The notes: generated by a model not told the origin, from the sequence alone. Counted from the first letter of the stretch, positions 8,783-17,015 are shown. The stretch: DNA of 64,000 nt from Chloroflexota bacterium (GCA_029265355.1 JAJUJL010000012.1:85380-149379); one strand, 5' to 3'. Numbers and translations are program-made.

Positions 8783-9126
8783 AGGATGACTCCCTGTGGT
8801 GGCTTAAGGGCGCTTTGGGCTATGCGACCGCCCAGAAAACCCCAATAGATATTTTAACTAATTGTATCAAAATAAACGCTGGGATCAACGGCCAGGGATT
8901 TGCAGCAAGGTTTCAATGAGCATGCAGATATCGCTGCGAAGCACCGCAGGTTAGCGATATGGCAGTCTCTCATCAGCGGAGGAGATTGGCGCCAGCCGGT
9001 AAACACTGCTGCTTTGTACTGGCAGCTTGATTAAAGGCGCGGGGTCTGCGCGGCGTAATACCGTGCAGACCCGGGGGTGAAGACAGACTCAGCAAGCGAG
9101 CTGCGAAAGCTGCCTGGCTGAAATGG
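8783..9126. other. Gene-free stretch of 344 bases
   Basis: Contains the terminator of the glycine-rich peptide gene (9042-9072) and an AT-rich segment near 8850-8880 that could carry the promoter of the minus-strand pair. No further gene, RNA or repeat recognised. Confidence 0.5.
9042..9072 (-). terminator. Hairpin downstream of the glycine-rich peptide gene
   Basis: A 12-bp stem, GGGTCTGCGCGG / CCGTGCAGACCC, with a 7-base loop. It lies 55 bases past the stop of the minus-strand peptide gene. No strong T tract on that strand. Confidence 0.6.
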
Positions 9127-9324
9127 TTAAAAGAGCGCTACCAGAAGCAAGATGGGCGCCAGGACGATCAGCAGCACAACGCCCACGGCAGCGAGAATGG
9201 CAAAAATCAGGCCGAGGGCTGAACCCAACAGACCCAGCACCAACCCGATGATGCCGCCTACCAGCCCAACGATCAGGCCGAATATACCTCCCACGATACC
9301 AACGATCCATTCAATCAGCGCCAT
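9127..9324 (-). CDS. Tiny glycine-zipper membrane peptide
   Basis: A 65-residue protein made almost wholly of Gly, Ile, Leu, Val and Ala. After MALIEW it is hydrophobic to the last residue, enough for two membrane spans, with repeated GxxxG-type spacing (GIVGGIFGLIVGLVGGIIG). An AAGGAG site 8 bases before ATG 9324 and a good downstream hairpin indicate a real, separately transcribed gene. Such glycine zippers drive helix packing in the membrane. It could be a small structural peptide, a pore former or a toxin-like peptide; nothing here decides. No partner gene is evident. Confidence 0.7.
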   Translation of the reverse strand: MALIEWIVGIVGGIFGLIVGLVGGIIGLVLGLLGSALGLIFAILAAVGVVLLIVLAPILLLVALF

Positions 9325-9518
9325 AACAGCATACTCCTTTCTATCCTTCTCAGGTCTGGAGATGCAGGCTGCGTTGGACTCACAGCGTCAACCGGCATTC
9401 CCATAAACCCATTTGATAAGATATACGGATATCCTTGCAGATAGTTGCGCAAAATAGTGACTGGCGTAAAAAGATTAAAGTGTAACAAAATAATTTTGAA
9501 ATATATTGCCTTTTGATA

Positions 9519-9546
9519 TTGACATTTTGAAAATATGACATAAAAT
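9519..9546 (+). promoter_or_regulatory. Near-consensus promoter of the MFS gene
   Basis: TTGACA at 9519-9524 and TAAAAT at 9541-9546 with a 16-base spacer, in a markedly AT-rich stretch 50 bases before the MFS start. Confidence 0.75.
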
Positions 9547-9597
9547 ATTCAAGTGTGTTGACAGGATAACGGCTTGCCCTACCCTGCGGAGGAATCG

Positions 9598-10929
9598 ATG
9601 AATAGCACCGCCACACCATCAGACAGTCGTTGGAGGAAGCCCTTCTTCACCATCTGGAGCGGGCAGGCCATCTCGCTGCTCGGCTCGCAGCTCGTACAAT
9701 TCGCCTTGATCTGGTGGCTGACCCGCTCCACCGGTTCGGCCACTGTCCTGGCGGTCGCCAGCCTGGTTGGGCTGCTGCCACAGGTGCTGTTGGGACCGTT
9801 CATCGGCGCCTGGGTGGATCGCTCCAACCGACGCCTGGTGATGATGGTCGCCGACAGCCTGGTCGCCCTGGCAACCCTGTTGCTGGCAGCGCTGTTTGCC
9901 CTGGGCTGGGTGCAAATCTGGCATGTGTACCTGCTCATGCTGGTGCGCTCCGTGGCGGGCGGCTTCCACTATCCCGCTATGCAGGCCTCCACCTCGCTGA
10001 TGGTGCCCAAGGAGCACCTGGCGCGGGTACAAGGCCTGAACCAAATGTTGCATGGCGGCTTGAACATCCTGTCAGCGCCGCTGGGTGCGCTGTTGCTGGA
10101 GCTTCTGGATGTGCAGGGAGTGCTGTTTATCGACGTGTTCACCGCCCTGCTGGCAGTGGCGCCGCTGTTCTTCATCCCCGTGCCCCAACCGCAGCGTATG
10201 CCGGAAGTTGCCGCCGATGGCTTCTGGCAGGATTTCCGTGGTGGTTTGCGCTATGCCCTGGGCTGGCCCGGCCTGGTGATCATTGGTGTGATGGCGGCGT
10301 TGATCAACCTGCTGCTGGCTCCCGCCTCAGCCCTGATCCCGATCCTGGTCACTCAGCATTTCAATGGACAGGCCTGGCAACTTGCCTGGATGCAGACTGC
10401 CTCCGGCGTAGGTGTGATCGCTGGCGGGCTGGCGTTGGGTGTGTGGGGCGGTTTTCGCCGCCGCATTTTCACCAGCCTGGTCGGCCTGCTGGGCATCGGC
10501 GCAGGTAGCATATTAATGGGCCTGACTCCTGCCTCGGCCTTCTTGCTGGGTGTGGGCGCCATGTTCCTGGTGGGTTTCTTTCTGCCCGTAGCCAACGGCC
10601 CACTGTTGGCTGCCGTGCAGGCCACTGTCGAACCCGCCATGCAGGGGCGTGTATTCACCCTGATCGGCAGCGTTTCCGCTGGCATGGCGCCTGTGGGCCT
10701 GCTCATTGCCGGCCCGGTCGCTGACCGCCTGGGTGTGCTCACCTGGTACCTGCTGGGCGGGGTGATGTGCCTGTTGATGGGCGTGCTGGGCTTTTGCATC
10801 CCGGCGGTGGTGCACCTGGAAGATCATCGCCAGCCCTTCCCGCCGCAGGTTGACGCACTCACCCTCGAGTCGACCCTGGCGTCCGCGGAAGCGTCTGAGT
10901 ACGAAGACCCGGTCATTCATATTCGCTGA
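9598..10929 (+). CDS. MFS drug-exporter-type transporter
   Basis: A 443-residue major facilitator protein with about twelve hydrophobic segments. The FFTIWSGQAISLLGSQLVQFALIWWLT opening and the GPFIGAWVDRSNRR loop between helices 2 and 3 are typical of the macrolide-efflux and enterobactin-exporter type branch. It should use the proton gradient to expel a small hydrophobic molecule. ATG 9598 follows GGAGGA and a good promoter sits upstream; a longer frame from 9574 would overlap the ribosome site. It is followed by a terminator-like hairpin, so it is a single-gene unit. Substrate unknown. Confidence 0.85.
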   Translation: MNSTATPSDSRWRKPFFTIWSGQAISLLGSQLVQFALIWWLTRSTGSATVLAVASLVGLLPQVLLGPFIGAWVDRSNRRLVMMVADSLVALATLLLAALFALGWVQIWHVYLLMLVRSVAGGFHYPAMQASTSLMVPKEHLARVQGLNQMLHGGLNILSAPLGALLLELLDVQGVLFIDVFTALLAVAPLFFIPVPQPQRMPEVAADGFWQDFRGGLRYALGWPGLVIIGVMAALINLLLAPASALIPILVTQHFNGQAWQLAWMQTASGVGVIAGGLALGVWGGFRRRIFTSLVGLLGIGAGSILMGLTPASAFLLGVGAMFLVGFFLPVANGPLLAAVQATVEPAMQGRVFTLIGSVSAGMAPVGLLIAGPVADRLGVLTWYLLGGVMCLLMGVLGFCIPAVVHLEDHRQPFPPQVDALTLESTLASAEASEYEDPVIHIR

Positions 10930-10984
10930 TCATTCTCGCTCTGCCCGGTTTCAAGGCGCAGGCAGCGAACCAATCTCCTTCCTG

Positions 10985-11021
10985 TCCTTCCCTCAAAATG
11001 AAAATCGTTTTGGGGGAAGGA
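10985..11021 (+). terminator. Hairpin after the MFS gene
   Basis: A 14-bp stem with one mismatch (TCCTTCCCTCAAAA / TTTTGGGGGAAGGA) around a 9-base loop, 55 bases after the MFS stop. Confidence 0.6.
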
Positions 11022-11072
11022 TAAATGGTTTCTCCCTTTCAACCCTGTAAATCGATTCCGAAACGGCGGTGT

Positions 11073-11078
11073 TATAAT
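11073..11078 (+). promoter_or_regulatory. TATAAT box 6 bases before a start codon
   Basis: Perfect TATAAT with only 6 bases before ATG 11085, and no Shine-Dalgarno sequence. This geometry puts the transcription start at or next to the ATG, a leaderless mRNA. Confidence 0.7.
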
Positions 11079-11084
11079 CAGCGT

Positions 11085-11864
11085 ATGGAATCAAACCTTA
11101 ATGACCCTGCTGAGATCAGGGATAACCCCATCGCTGCTGATACCGTCACTTTTCGTCGTTCGCACCTGTACGCCGCCTTGTTGCCGCTGGCCTTTGTGCT
11201 CGGTTTGAGCGTCGGCTACCTGCTCTGGGGCCGCGCCCCCTCCGGCGCTGCTTCCCAGCAGGCTGCCGCCCCTGCATCCGCCCAAGCCGCTGCAGATTCC
11301 TCCGCCGCTTCCGGGCAGGATCGCCAGGTGCGCCGCTACGACATTCCCGTTGACGATGACCCATCCCTGGGCCCGGCGGATGCTGCCATCACGATCATCG
11401 AATTTTCCGACTACGAGTGCCCCTTCTGCACCAAGTGGCATGACGAAGTCTGGCCGCAGATCCAGGCTGCATATCCCACTCAGGTGCGCCTGGTGTATCG
11501 CGACTTCCCGCTCTCCAGTATTCACAGCAATGCCATTCCTGCCGCCGAGGCGGCCAACTGCGCCGGTGAGCAGGACAAATACTGGGAATATCATAGCGCA
11601 TTGTTCTCGAATGCCTACGGCCTGGGTCGCAGCAGCTTCGAGCGCTACGCTGCCGACTTGAAAATGGACCTATCGGCCTTCACCGAGTGCCTGGACAGTC
11701 GCCGCTACCAGAAAGAAGTGGAAGACGATTACAACTTCGCCGCCGAGCTGGGCATCCGCTCGACGCCGACCTTCTTCATTAACGGTATTGCCCTGGTCGG
11801 CGCTCAGCCGTTCGAGGTCTTCAAGGAAGTCATCGACCTTGAGCTGGCAGGCGAATTGGAATAA
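11085..11864 (+). CDS. Membrane-anchored DsbA-family thiol-disulfide protein
   Basis: A 259-residue protein. Residues 27-48 form one membrane segment, 49-80 an Ala/Ser/Gln-rich linker, and the rest a DsbA-type thioredoxin domain with the active site CPFC (Cys112 and Cys115 in FSDYECPFC) and the cis-Pro strand IRSTPTFFINGIAL. It resembles BdbD/DsbA-like proteins of monoderm bacteria and should make or shuffle disulfides on the outer face of the membrane. The promoter box ends 6 bases before the ATG, so translation is probably leaderless. A link with the exported cysteine-rich cytochromes is possible but unproven. Confidence 0.87.
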   Translation: MESNLNDPAEIRDNPIAADTVTFRRSHLYAALLPLAFVLGLSVGYLLWGRAPSGAASQQAAAPASAQAAADSSAASGQDRQVRRYDIPVDDDPSLGPADAAITIIEFSDYECPFCTKWHDEVWPQIQAAYPTQVRLVYRDFPLSSIHSNAIPAAEAANCAGEQDKYWEYHSALFSNAYGLGRSSFERYAADLKMDLSAFTECLDSRRYQKEVEDDYNFAAELGIRSTPTFFINGIALVGAQPFEVFKEVIDLELAGELE

Positions 11865-12260
11865 TCCACAGGCTCATCCGTAGATTTTGCGAATTGCGCA
11901 GATGATCAAGACCGCTGACAGGCTTCCTTGTGCTCTCAGCGGTTTTTCTTGACCTTGCAGGGGACGGTGTGACCTGCCCAGGCAGCGGCGGCGCAAATTG
12001 AGCTGACGGGGGATTGCCACGACCAACACCTTGTGTGGTCTCTTAAGTACCCCTCGCCACTCGAATCGAACCACGTGAGGATCATGCCGCCCTTGCGCCG
12101 TGATCGACACGCGTTGCTGCGGTGCAGCCGTGACGGTTCCCTGAAAGGGAATGCGCGAAGCGCCGTGGTGTTACTCTCAACGGCCGTGAAGATCATCAAC
12201 GAGCTGTGGTAGACTCCACCTGCAACTTCGCAGCCTCCACTTTAACCACAGGTGTTGCTC
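11865..12260. other. Gene-free stretch of 396 bases
   Basis: Holds the terminator at 11911-11947. The remainder, 11950-12250, has several short dyads (for example GTTCCCTGAAAGGGAA at 12137-12152) but no reading frame with a ribosome site and no RNA gene that I recognise. Confidence 0.45.
11911..11947 (+). terminator. Terminator of the DsbA-like gene
   Basis: ACCGCTGA pairs with TCAGCGGT across a 17-base loop and is followed by a run of five T. Confidence 0.75.
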
Positions 12261-13403
12261 ATGAAAATCTTGACTGTAGACGTTGGTACTGGTACGCAAG
12301 ACATCTTCCTGTACGACTCTCACCTGGATCTGGAAAATTGCTTCAAACTGGTGGTGCCCTCGCCCACCATGATTGTGCACCGGCGCATCCAGGCAGCCAC
12401 CCGTCGCGGCCAGGCGTTGCTGCTGAGCGGCGTGATCATGGGCGGCGGACCGTCTCAGTGGGCGGCGGAAGACCACATTCGCGCCGGGTTGACTGTGTAC
12501 GCCACACCGGATGCAGCGCGCTCGTTCAACGACGACTTGCAAGCTGTTGAGCGGATGGGCATCCGCCTCGTCAGCGCAGACGAGGCCGCCCGCTTGCCAG
12601 ACTCGGTGCAGCGCATCGAGCTGCGCGATTTCGATTTCCCTGCCATCGCCCGCTCTTTCGAACAGTTCGGCGTCTCGCTCACAGACCTGGACGCGGTTGC
12701 CGTGGCGGTGTTCGACCATGGCAACGCCCCGCCGGAGGTTTCCGATCGGCAATTTCGCTTCGACTACCTGGACGAGCGCATCCGCCTTCACAACCGGTTG
12801 AGCGCCTTTGCCTTCCGGGCCGAGGAGGTTCCCGAAATCATGACCCGCCTGCGGGCAGTGGCGGTTTCGGCGCAAGGCATTGACGCCCCGCTGGTGCTGA
12901 TGGACACCGCCCCGGCTGCTGTGCTGGGGGCGACTTTCGACCCGCACGTTGCCGCACAGGCGCGCCGGCTGATTGCCAACGTGGGCAATTTCCACACGTT
13001 GGCCTTTCGCCTGGGTCCAGGCGGTATCGAGGGTGTCTTCGAGCACCACACCGGGTTGTTGGACATGCCGAAATTGGAGGCGCTGCTGCGCGCCCTGGCA
13101 GATGGCAGCCTGAGACACGCCGATGTATTTGGCGACCACGGGCACGGCGCGCTGGTGTACGACCCTCAGCCGCTATCTCTGGAAAAGGGTCCCTTCGGTG
13201 TGGTGGTCACAGGGCCGCGGCGCGCCATGTTAGAAGCATCTGTGCTCAGGCCGTATTTTGCTGTGCCGTTCGGGGACATGATGATTGCGGGGTGCTTCGG
13301 GCTGCTGGCGGCCACTGCCGATGTGTTGCCAGAGCTGGGCGAGCCCATCCGCCAGTCTTTAGCTGGCGCTGGCGGGCGCGGCACACCACCCTGGGAGGTG
13401 TAG
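12261..13403 (+). CDS. DUF1786-type protein
   Basis: A 380-residue protein that opens MKILTVDVGTGTQDIFLYD, an ASKHA-like phosphate-binding start (DVGTGTQD) as in the DUF1786 family, sometimes labelled putative pyruvate formate-lyase activating enzyme. That label is not supported here: there is no CxxxCxxC cluster. Other conserved-looking segments are SGVIMGGGPSQWAAEDH, the FDHGNAPPEVSDR loop and ANVGNFHTLAF. ATG 12261 was taken over the GTG at 12252. It converges on the regulator at 13408-14400 with only 4 bases between the stops. Function unknown; the nucleotide-binding fold is an inference. Confidence 0.72.
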   Translation: MKILTVDVGTGTQDIFLYDSHLDLENCFKLVVPSPTMIVHRRIQAATRRGQALLLSGVIMGGGPSQWAAEDHIRAGLTVYATPDAARSFNDDLQAVERMGIRLVSADEAARLPDSVQRIELRDFDFPAIARSFEQFGVSLTDLDAVAVAVFDHGNAPPEVSDRQFRFDYLDERIRLHNRLSAFAFRAEEVPEIMTRLRAVAVSAQGIDAPLVLMDTAPAAVLGATFDPHVAAQARRLIANVGNFHTLAFRLGPGGIEGVFEHHTGLLDMPKLEALLRALADGSLRHADVFGDHGHGALVYDPQPLSLEKGPFGVVVTGPRRAMLEASVLRPYFAVPFGDMMIAGCFGLLAATADVLPELGEPIRQSLAGAGGRGTPPWEV

Positions 13404-13407
13404 GCGA

Positions 13408-14400
13408 TCAAGGAAGGCGGGTTTCGCCCGTGTGCGCCACGCTGTAGCCGGGCAGACCGCCCGCCAGCTTGCGGAAGGTGCTGGCGTTGAGCGCATCAAG
13501 CAATCGCTGGAACAATCCTTGCCCGGCCTGCTCTGCTGGCAGCACCAGGTCGTAGCGCTCCTGGAACAAGGGGATGAAGTCCAGCTCCGCCTGGCGGGCA
13601 GCCGCTTCCAGGCCCAGGGCGACATCTGCCTCGCCGCTCGATACAGCGCGGGCGGCTTCGGTGTGCGTGTGTACCTCGCTGGCAAAGCCGATGATCTGAG
13701 CGGAATTAGCGCCGAGCAAGCGCAAATTGTGTTCCAGCCACAGGCGTGTGCCCGAGCCGCGGTTGCGGTTCGCCAGCGTCACCTCCGGGCGTAGCAGATC
13801 TGCCAGGCCGCGAATACCCCGCGGATTGTCCGAGTGCACCATCAGACCCTGAGTGCGCTCTGCCACTGTCACCAACAGCACATCCTGATCCGGAAAGAAA
13901 TGGCGCGCGTAGGGCAGGTTGTGTTCGCCGCTTTCCGCATCCAACAGGTGGCAGCCAGTCAGGTGCGCAGTGCCCTGGCGCAGCGCCACCAGGCCGTTGA
14001 GCGAGCCCACCGCGATCAAGAGCAGTTCCAAGGCGCGTCGCTCCTTGAGTTGCTCTGCCAACAACTCCAGCGCCAGGTCATGGCTGGCGAGCATTACCAA
14101 GAGCTCGCACTCCGCCAATTGCGGCAAAATGACCTGCTGAAAAATGAAAGCGCGCGCCCGCGCCTGGTAAAACTTTTCAACGAAGCCGCCGGAGAGCTGG
14201 GTATCCACCATCTCTACCAATCCGACCTGCTCGAGCTGCTTGAGGTGGTGCCGCACCCAGGCGGGGTGCTCGCCCAACACTTTGCCAAGCTGGGTGAGCG
14301 TGGCAGGAGCGTCCATCAGCAAGCGCAGGATTGCCAGCCGGCGCGGGTCGCTCAGCAGGCGGATTTGTTCGAGGGAGTGCAGGGTTTCAATATCTGGCAT
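13408..14400 (-). CDS. ArsR-like HTH regulator fused to a PBP-like ligand domain
   Basis: A 330-residue one-component regulator. Residues 8-95 form a winged helix of ArsR type (LLSDPRRLAILRLLM, then HPAWVRHHLKQLEQVGLVE). Residues 130-320 look like the substrate-binding-protein-like domain seen in molybdopterin-related proteins, with LTGCHLLDAESGEHN, VTLANRNRGSGTRLWLE and a GEADVALGLEAAAR segment. By analogy with ModE- and MoeA-linked forms the ligand could be an oxyanion such as molybdate or tungstate, but no transport genes are nearby. The upstream region has a TAAAAT box and an AT-rich imperfect dyad near 14408-14440 that may be an operator. No clear ribosome site. Confidence 0.78.
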   Translation of the reverse strand: MPDIETLHSLEQIRLLSDPRRLAILRLLMDAPATLTQLGKVLGEHPAWVRHHLKQLEQVGLVEMVDTQLSGGFVEKFYQARARAFIFQQVILPQLAECELLVMLASHDLALELLAEQLKERRALELLLIAVGSLNGLVALRQGTAHLTGCHLLDAESGEHNLPYARHFFPDQDVLLVTVAERTQGLMVHSDNPRGIRGLADLLRPEVTLANRNRGSGTRLWLEHNLRLLGANSAQIIGFASEVHTHTEAARAVSSGEADVALGLEAAARQAELDFIPLFQERYDLVLPAEQAGQGLFQRLLDALNASTFRKLAGGLPGYSVAHTGETRLP

Positions 14401-14715
14401 GGGACCATTAAGAAAAATTTTACCGATAAGAACAGTTTAATATGCGGCTATTCAAAAGTCAATCGTATCCATGTACCCCCCATTTTTCCAGGTGGTCGCC
14501 TACCCGTTTCGCCGGTAGACTTCTCCCTGGGAGTTGCTATACTGTACATACTTAGATACCACCCAGTCACTGCGAGCGAAGCGAAGCATGACCAGTCACT
14601 GCGAGCGAAGCGAAGCAGCCCCGCCGTGGGAGGAGATTGCTTCAGCAACCGCCTTCGCAGCGCCCCTGCGCTGAGAAGATACTCGCAGTGGCAACGAATA
14701 AAGGAGAAAATATCC
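14401..14715. other. Gene-free stretch of 315 bases
   Basis: Carries the probable operator/promoter of the regulator (14401-14450) and the palindromic repeat at 14568-14690. A TATACT at 14538-14543 could be a promoter for the protease unit. Confidence 0.5.
14568..14690. repeat. MITE-like dispersed repeat with CACTGCGAG ends
   Basis: Starts CACTGCGAG (14568-14576) and ends with its inverse CTCGCAGTG (14682-14690). The left arm, CACTGCGAGCGAAGCGAAGCA, is duplicated at 14597. A shorter relative lies at 41419-41492 with the same ends and inner GGGGATTGCTTC-like core. Confidence 0.78.
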
Positions 14716-15624
14716 ATGTCTAACGACACCAACATCCTTGCCGCTCTCTCCGACGCCATGGCAGACGCGGCCGAGAAAGCCGGCGCCGCCACGCTGCTGG
14801 TCAGCGCCCGTCGGCGCATGCCGGCCAGCGGCGTCGCCATCTCCCCGAACCTGGTACTGACCGCTGAGCATGTGGTCGAGCGCGATGACGACATTCGCAT
14901 CCTGTTGCCGAATGGCAGCGAATTGGGCGCCTCGTTGGTAGGGCGCGACCCGGGCAGCGACCTGGCGCTGCTGCGACTGGAGCGCGCTGCAGCGGTCGCC
15001 GCCCAGGCTGCCAGCCGGCCAGCGCGCGTCGGGCAAATCGTGCTGGCGCTGGGCAGACCCGATTCGGGCGGCATTCAGGCTTCCCTGGGTGTGATCAGCG
15101 CAATGGGTGGACCGGTGCGCACCGGGCGCGGCGGCTTGCTCGAACAGTACATCCGCACCGACGCCATCCCCTACCCCGGCTTCTCCGGCGGCCCGCTGGT
15201 GGACGCCGAAGGGCGCGTGGTGGGCATCAACACCTCCGGTTTGTCGCGCGGCGCCTCGCTCACCATCCAGGCTGAGCTGGCCTGGAAAGTGGCAGAAACG
15301 CTGAAGCAACACGGGCGCATCCGCCGCGGCTTCCTGGGCGTGCGCAGCCAGCCGGTGGAGGTCTCAGTAACCCAGCAGGCAGCCCTGGGGCGGGAGCAGG
15401 CCTCCGGCCTGCTGCTGGTGGGTGTGGAGCGCGGCAGCCCGGCCGATTCCGGCGGCTTGCTGGTGGGCGACATCCTTGTGGCGATCAACAGCCAACCGGT
15501 GAGCGATCCCGACGAGCTGCTGGCGCTGCTGACCGGCGAAGTGGTCGGAAAACCCACGCCGGTGCAGGTGCTGCGCGGCGGGCAGCCGGCCACGATCACA
15601 GTTACAATAGGGGAGCGCGCATAG
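14716..15624 (+). CDS. HtrA-like serine protease with one PDZ domain, no export signal
   Basis: A 302-residue trypsin-fold protease plus PDZ domain. The predicted triad is His52 (TAEHVV), Asp82 (GSDLALL) and Ser157 in PGFSGGPL, where the family usually has GNSGGPL. Residues about 205-300 form the PDZ domain (RRGFLGV, then GSPADSGGLLVGDILVAI). The N-terminus is an amphipathic Ala-rich helix without a membrane segment or signal peptide, so unlike classical DegP this protease is predicted to be cytoplasmic. The start has an AAGGAG site. It leads a tight three-gene unit: 9 bases to the second protease, which overlaps the LuxR-type regulator gene. Confidence 0.87.
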   Translation: MSNDTNILAALSDAMADAAEKAGAATLLVSARRRMPASGVAISPNLVLTAEHVVERDDDIRILLPNGSELGASLVGRDPGSDLALLRLERAAAVAAQAASRPARVGQIVLALGRPDSGGIQASLGVISAMGGPVRTGRGGLLEQYIRTDAIPYPGFSGGPLVDAEGRVVGINTSGLSRGASLTIQAELAWKVAETLKQHGRIRRGFLGVRSQPVEVSVTQQAALGREQASGLLLVGVERGSPADSGGLLVGDILVAINSQPVSDPDELLALLTGEVVGKPTPVQVLRGGQPATITVTIGERA

Positions 15625-15633
15625 GAGCTTCGA

Positions 15634-16248
15634 ATGTCAAGAACATTAAACCCCAACGAACTCAGCGACGCCCTGGCCAGTGTGGCAGGGCGCATCCGCC
15701 GCAGCCTGGCGGTGGTGCACAATGGGCGGCGCGGCGCTGGTGCTGGCGTGGTGTGGCGCTCGGATGGCTTGATCGTCACCAACAACCACGTTATCGCCCA
15801 CGGCAAGCCGCGCGTCACGCTGGATGATGGGCGCGAATACCCGGCGCGCATCCTGGCCCAAGACACTGAAATCGACCTGGCGCTGCTGCATATCGAAGCC
15901 AAAGATCTGCCCGCCGCCCCGATCGCCGACTCGCGCGGCCTGCGCGTGGGCCAGATGGTGATGGCGATCGGTCACCCGTGGGGGCAGCGCGCCTGCCTGA
16001 CCACGGGCATCGTCAGCGGCCTCTCCCAGGTGGAGACACGCGGTCAGCGCGGCTCAGCGCCGGTGATTCGCTCCGATGTGCGCCTGGCGCCGGGCAACTC
16101 CGGCGGTCCGCTGATCAACGCTTCTGGCGGAGTGGTGGGCATCAACACCATGATCGTGGGCGGCGACATCAGCCTGGCGATTCCCAGCCAGCTTGTGGAG
16201 GGCTTCGTGCAGCAAGCGCTGGGCGAGCTATCAGGGGCGCCGGCCTGA
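15634..16248 (+). CDS. Second trypsin-like serine protease, no PDZ domain
   Basis: A 204-residue HtrA-type catalytic domain alone. His52 (TNNHVI), Asp81 (EIDLALL) and Ser156 (PGNSGGPL) give an intact triad, and the domain ends right after the C-terminal helix (SQLVEGFVQQALG). Like its neighbour it lacks a signal peptide. Its stop codon overlaps the start of the regulator gene (TGATG), implying translational coupling. Two adjacent HtrA domains, one with and one without PDZ, suggest a duplication followed by loss, and perhaps a mixed complex. Confidence 0.87.
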   Translation: MSRTLNPNELSDALASVAGRIRRSLAVVHNGRRGAGAGVVWRSDGLIVTNNHVIAHGKPRVTLDDGREYPARILAQDTEIDLALLHIEAKDLPAAPIADSRGLRVGQMVMAIGHPWGQRACLTTGIVSGLSQVETRGQRGSAPVIRSDVRLAPGNSGGPLINASGGVVGINTMIVGGDISLAIPSQLVEGFVQQALGELSGAPA

Positions 16249-16874
16249 TGCGCCTGGCAATCGCCGCCCACGCCCCGGCGCTGCGCGCTGGGCTGCGAAT
16301 CTTGCTGGGGGCTGCAGCCGGCATCGAGGTAGTCTCAGAAGCCGCCTCCCTGGCAGAACTGCCCACGTCAGAAGAGATTGACGTTTTGGTGCTGGCGGCC
16401 GAGTCTACCTGGCGAGATGACCTGGAGGACTGGCTGTCCCCTGGCAGTTCCACCGCTGTGCTGCTGCTGGTGGGGGAGGAAAGCGCCGCGCTGCGCTGGC
16501 TGGCGGAGTTGGGCGCTCGCGCCTGGGGCGCGCTGCCGCTCGAATCATCTGGCGATGAGTTGCTGGCGGCTGTGCACGCCCTGGAACAGGGGCTGGTGGC
16601 CGGATCGCCGCGCCTGCTACAACCGCTGTTTGACAGTAGCCTGGCAGGAGGCCCGGCGCTGGACGAACCGCCCGGCGGGGCGCTGACCGAGCGCGAAGCA
16701 GAGGTGCTGCAGCTCCTGGCCCAAGGCCTGGCCAATAAACAGATCGCCGTGCAGCTTGGCATCAGCGAGCACACGGTCAAGTTTCATGTCTCGGCGATTT
16801 ACACCAAGCTGGGGGCGTCGAGCCGGACGGAAGCGGTGCGTATCGGCGTCCGTCTGGGGTGGGTGACTTTGTAA
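16248..16874 (+). CDS. LuxR/NarL-type regulator with degenerate receiver domain
   Basis: A 208-residue protein with the shape of a NarL response regulator. The C-terminal HTH (residues about 140-205: LTEREAEVLQLLAQGLANKQIA, then SEHTVKFHVSAIYTKLGASSRTEAV) is complete. The N-terminal 120 residues resemble a receiver, but the acidic pair near the start is replaced (IAAHAP where IADDHP is usual) and the phospho-acceptor position reads VLVLAAES instead of VxxxDxxMP. It should therefore not be phosphorylated in the normal way. It overlaps the protease gene by one base of the TGATG junction, so all three genes are likely made together. It may respond to a ligand or to the proteases. Confidence 0.83.
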   Translation: MRLAIAAHAPALRAGLRILLGAAAGIEVVSEAASLAELPTSEEIDVLVLAAESTWRDDLEDWLSPGSSTAVLLLVGEESAALRWLAELGARAWGALPLESSGDELLAAVHALEQGLVAGSPRLLQPLFDSSLAGGPALDEPPGGALTEREAEVLQLLAQGLANKQIAVQLGISEHTVKFHVSAIYTKLGASSRTEAVRIGVRLGWVTL

Positions 16875-16952
16875 TCCCTGCAGGCGGGTAAAACTCAGCA
16901 CTTGCAGCGCGGTGCGTATCGGCGTCCGTCTGGGGTGGGTGACTTTGTAATC
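16833..16952 (+). repeat. 44-bp direct duplication of the regulator gene's 3' end
   Basis: Bases 16833-16876, which encode the last residues and stop of the regulator, are repeated exactly at 16909-16952, 76 bases downstream. The copy is outside the gene. The interval between holds no frame. Confidence 0.92.
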
Positions 16953-16953
16953 A

Positions 16954-16998
16954 TTTAGAGTGTTTGCCAGCGGCCTTACCGCTGGTAAACACTCTAAA
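16954..16998. terminator. Long near-perfect hairpin
   Basis: A 20-bp stem with a single G-T pair (TTTAGAGTGTTTGCCAGCGG against its inverse) and a 5-base loop, directly after the duplicated 44-bp segment and 17 bases before the TAAAAT box of the next gene. It may terminate the protease unit, but the closeness to the next promoter leaves room for an operator. Confidence 0.6.
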
Positions 16999-17015
16999 CC
17001 CAAATCCCAGCATGG

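Noticed and set aside
12050..12080. tRNA-like TCGAATC segment
   Set aside because: No acceptor, D- or anticodon stems could be formed around it.
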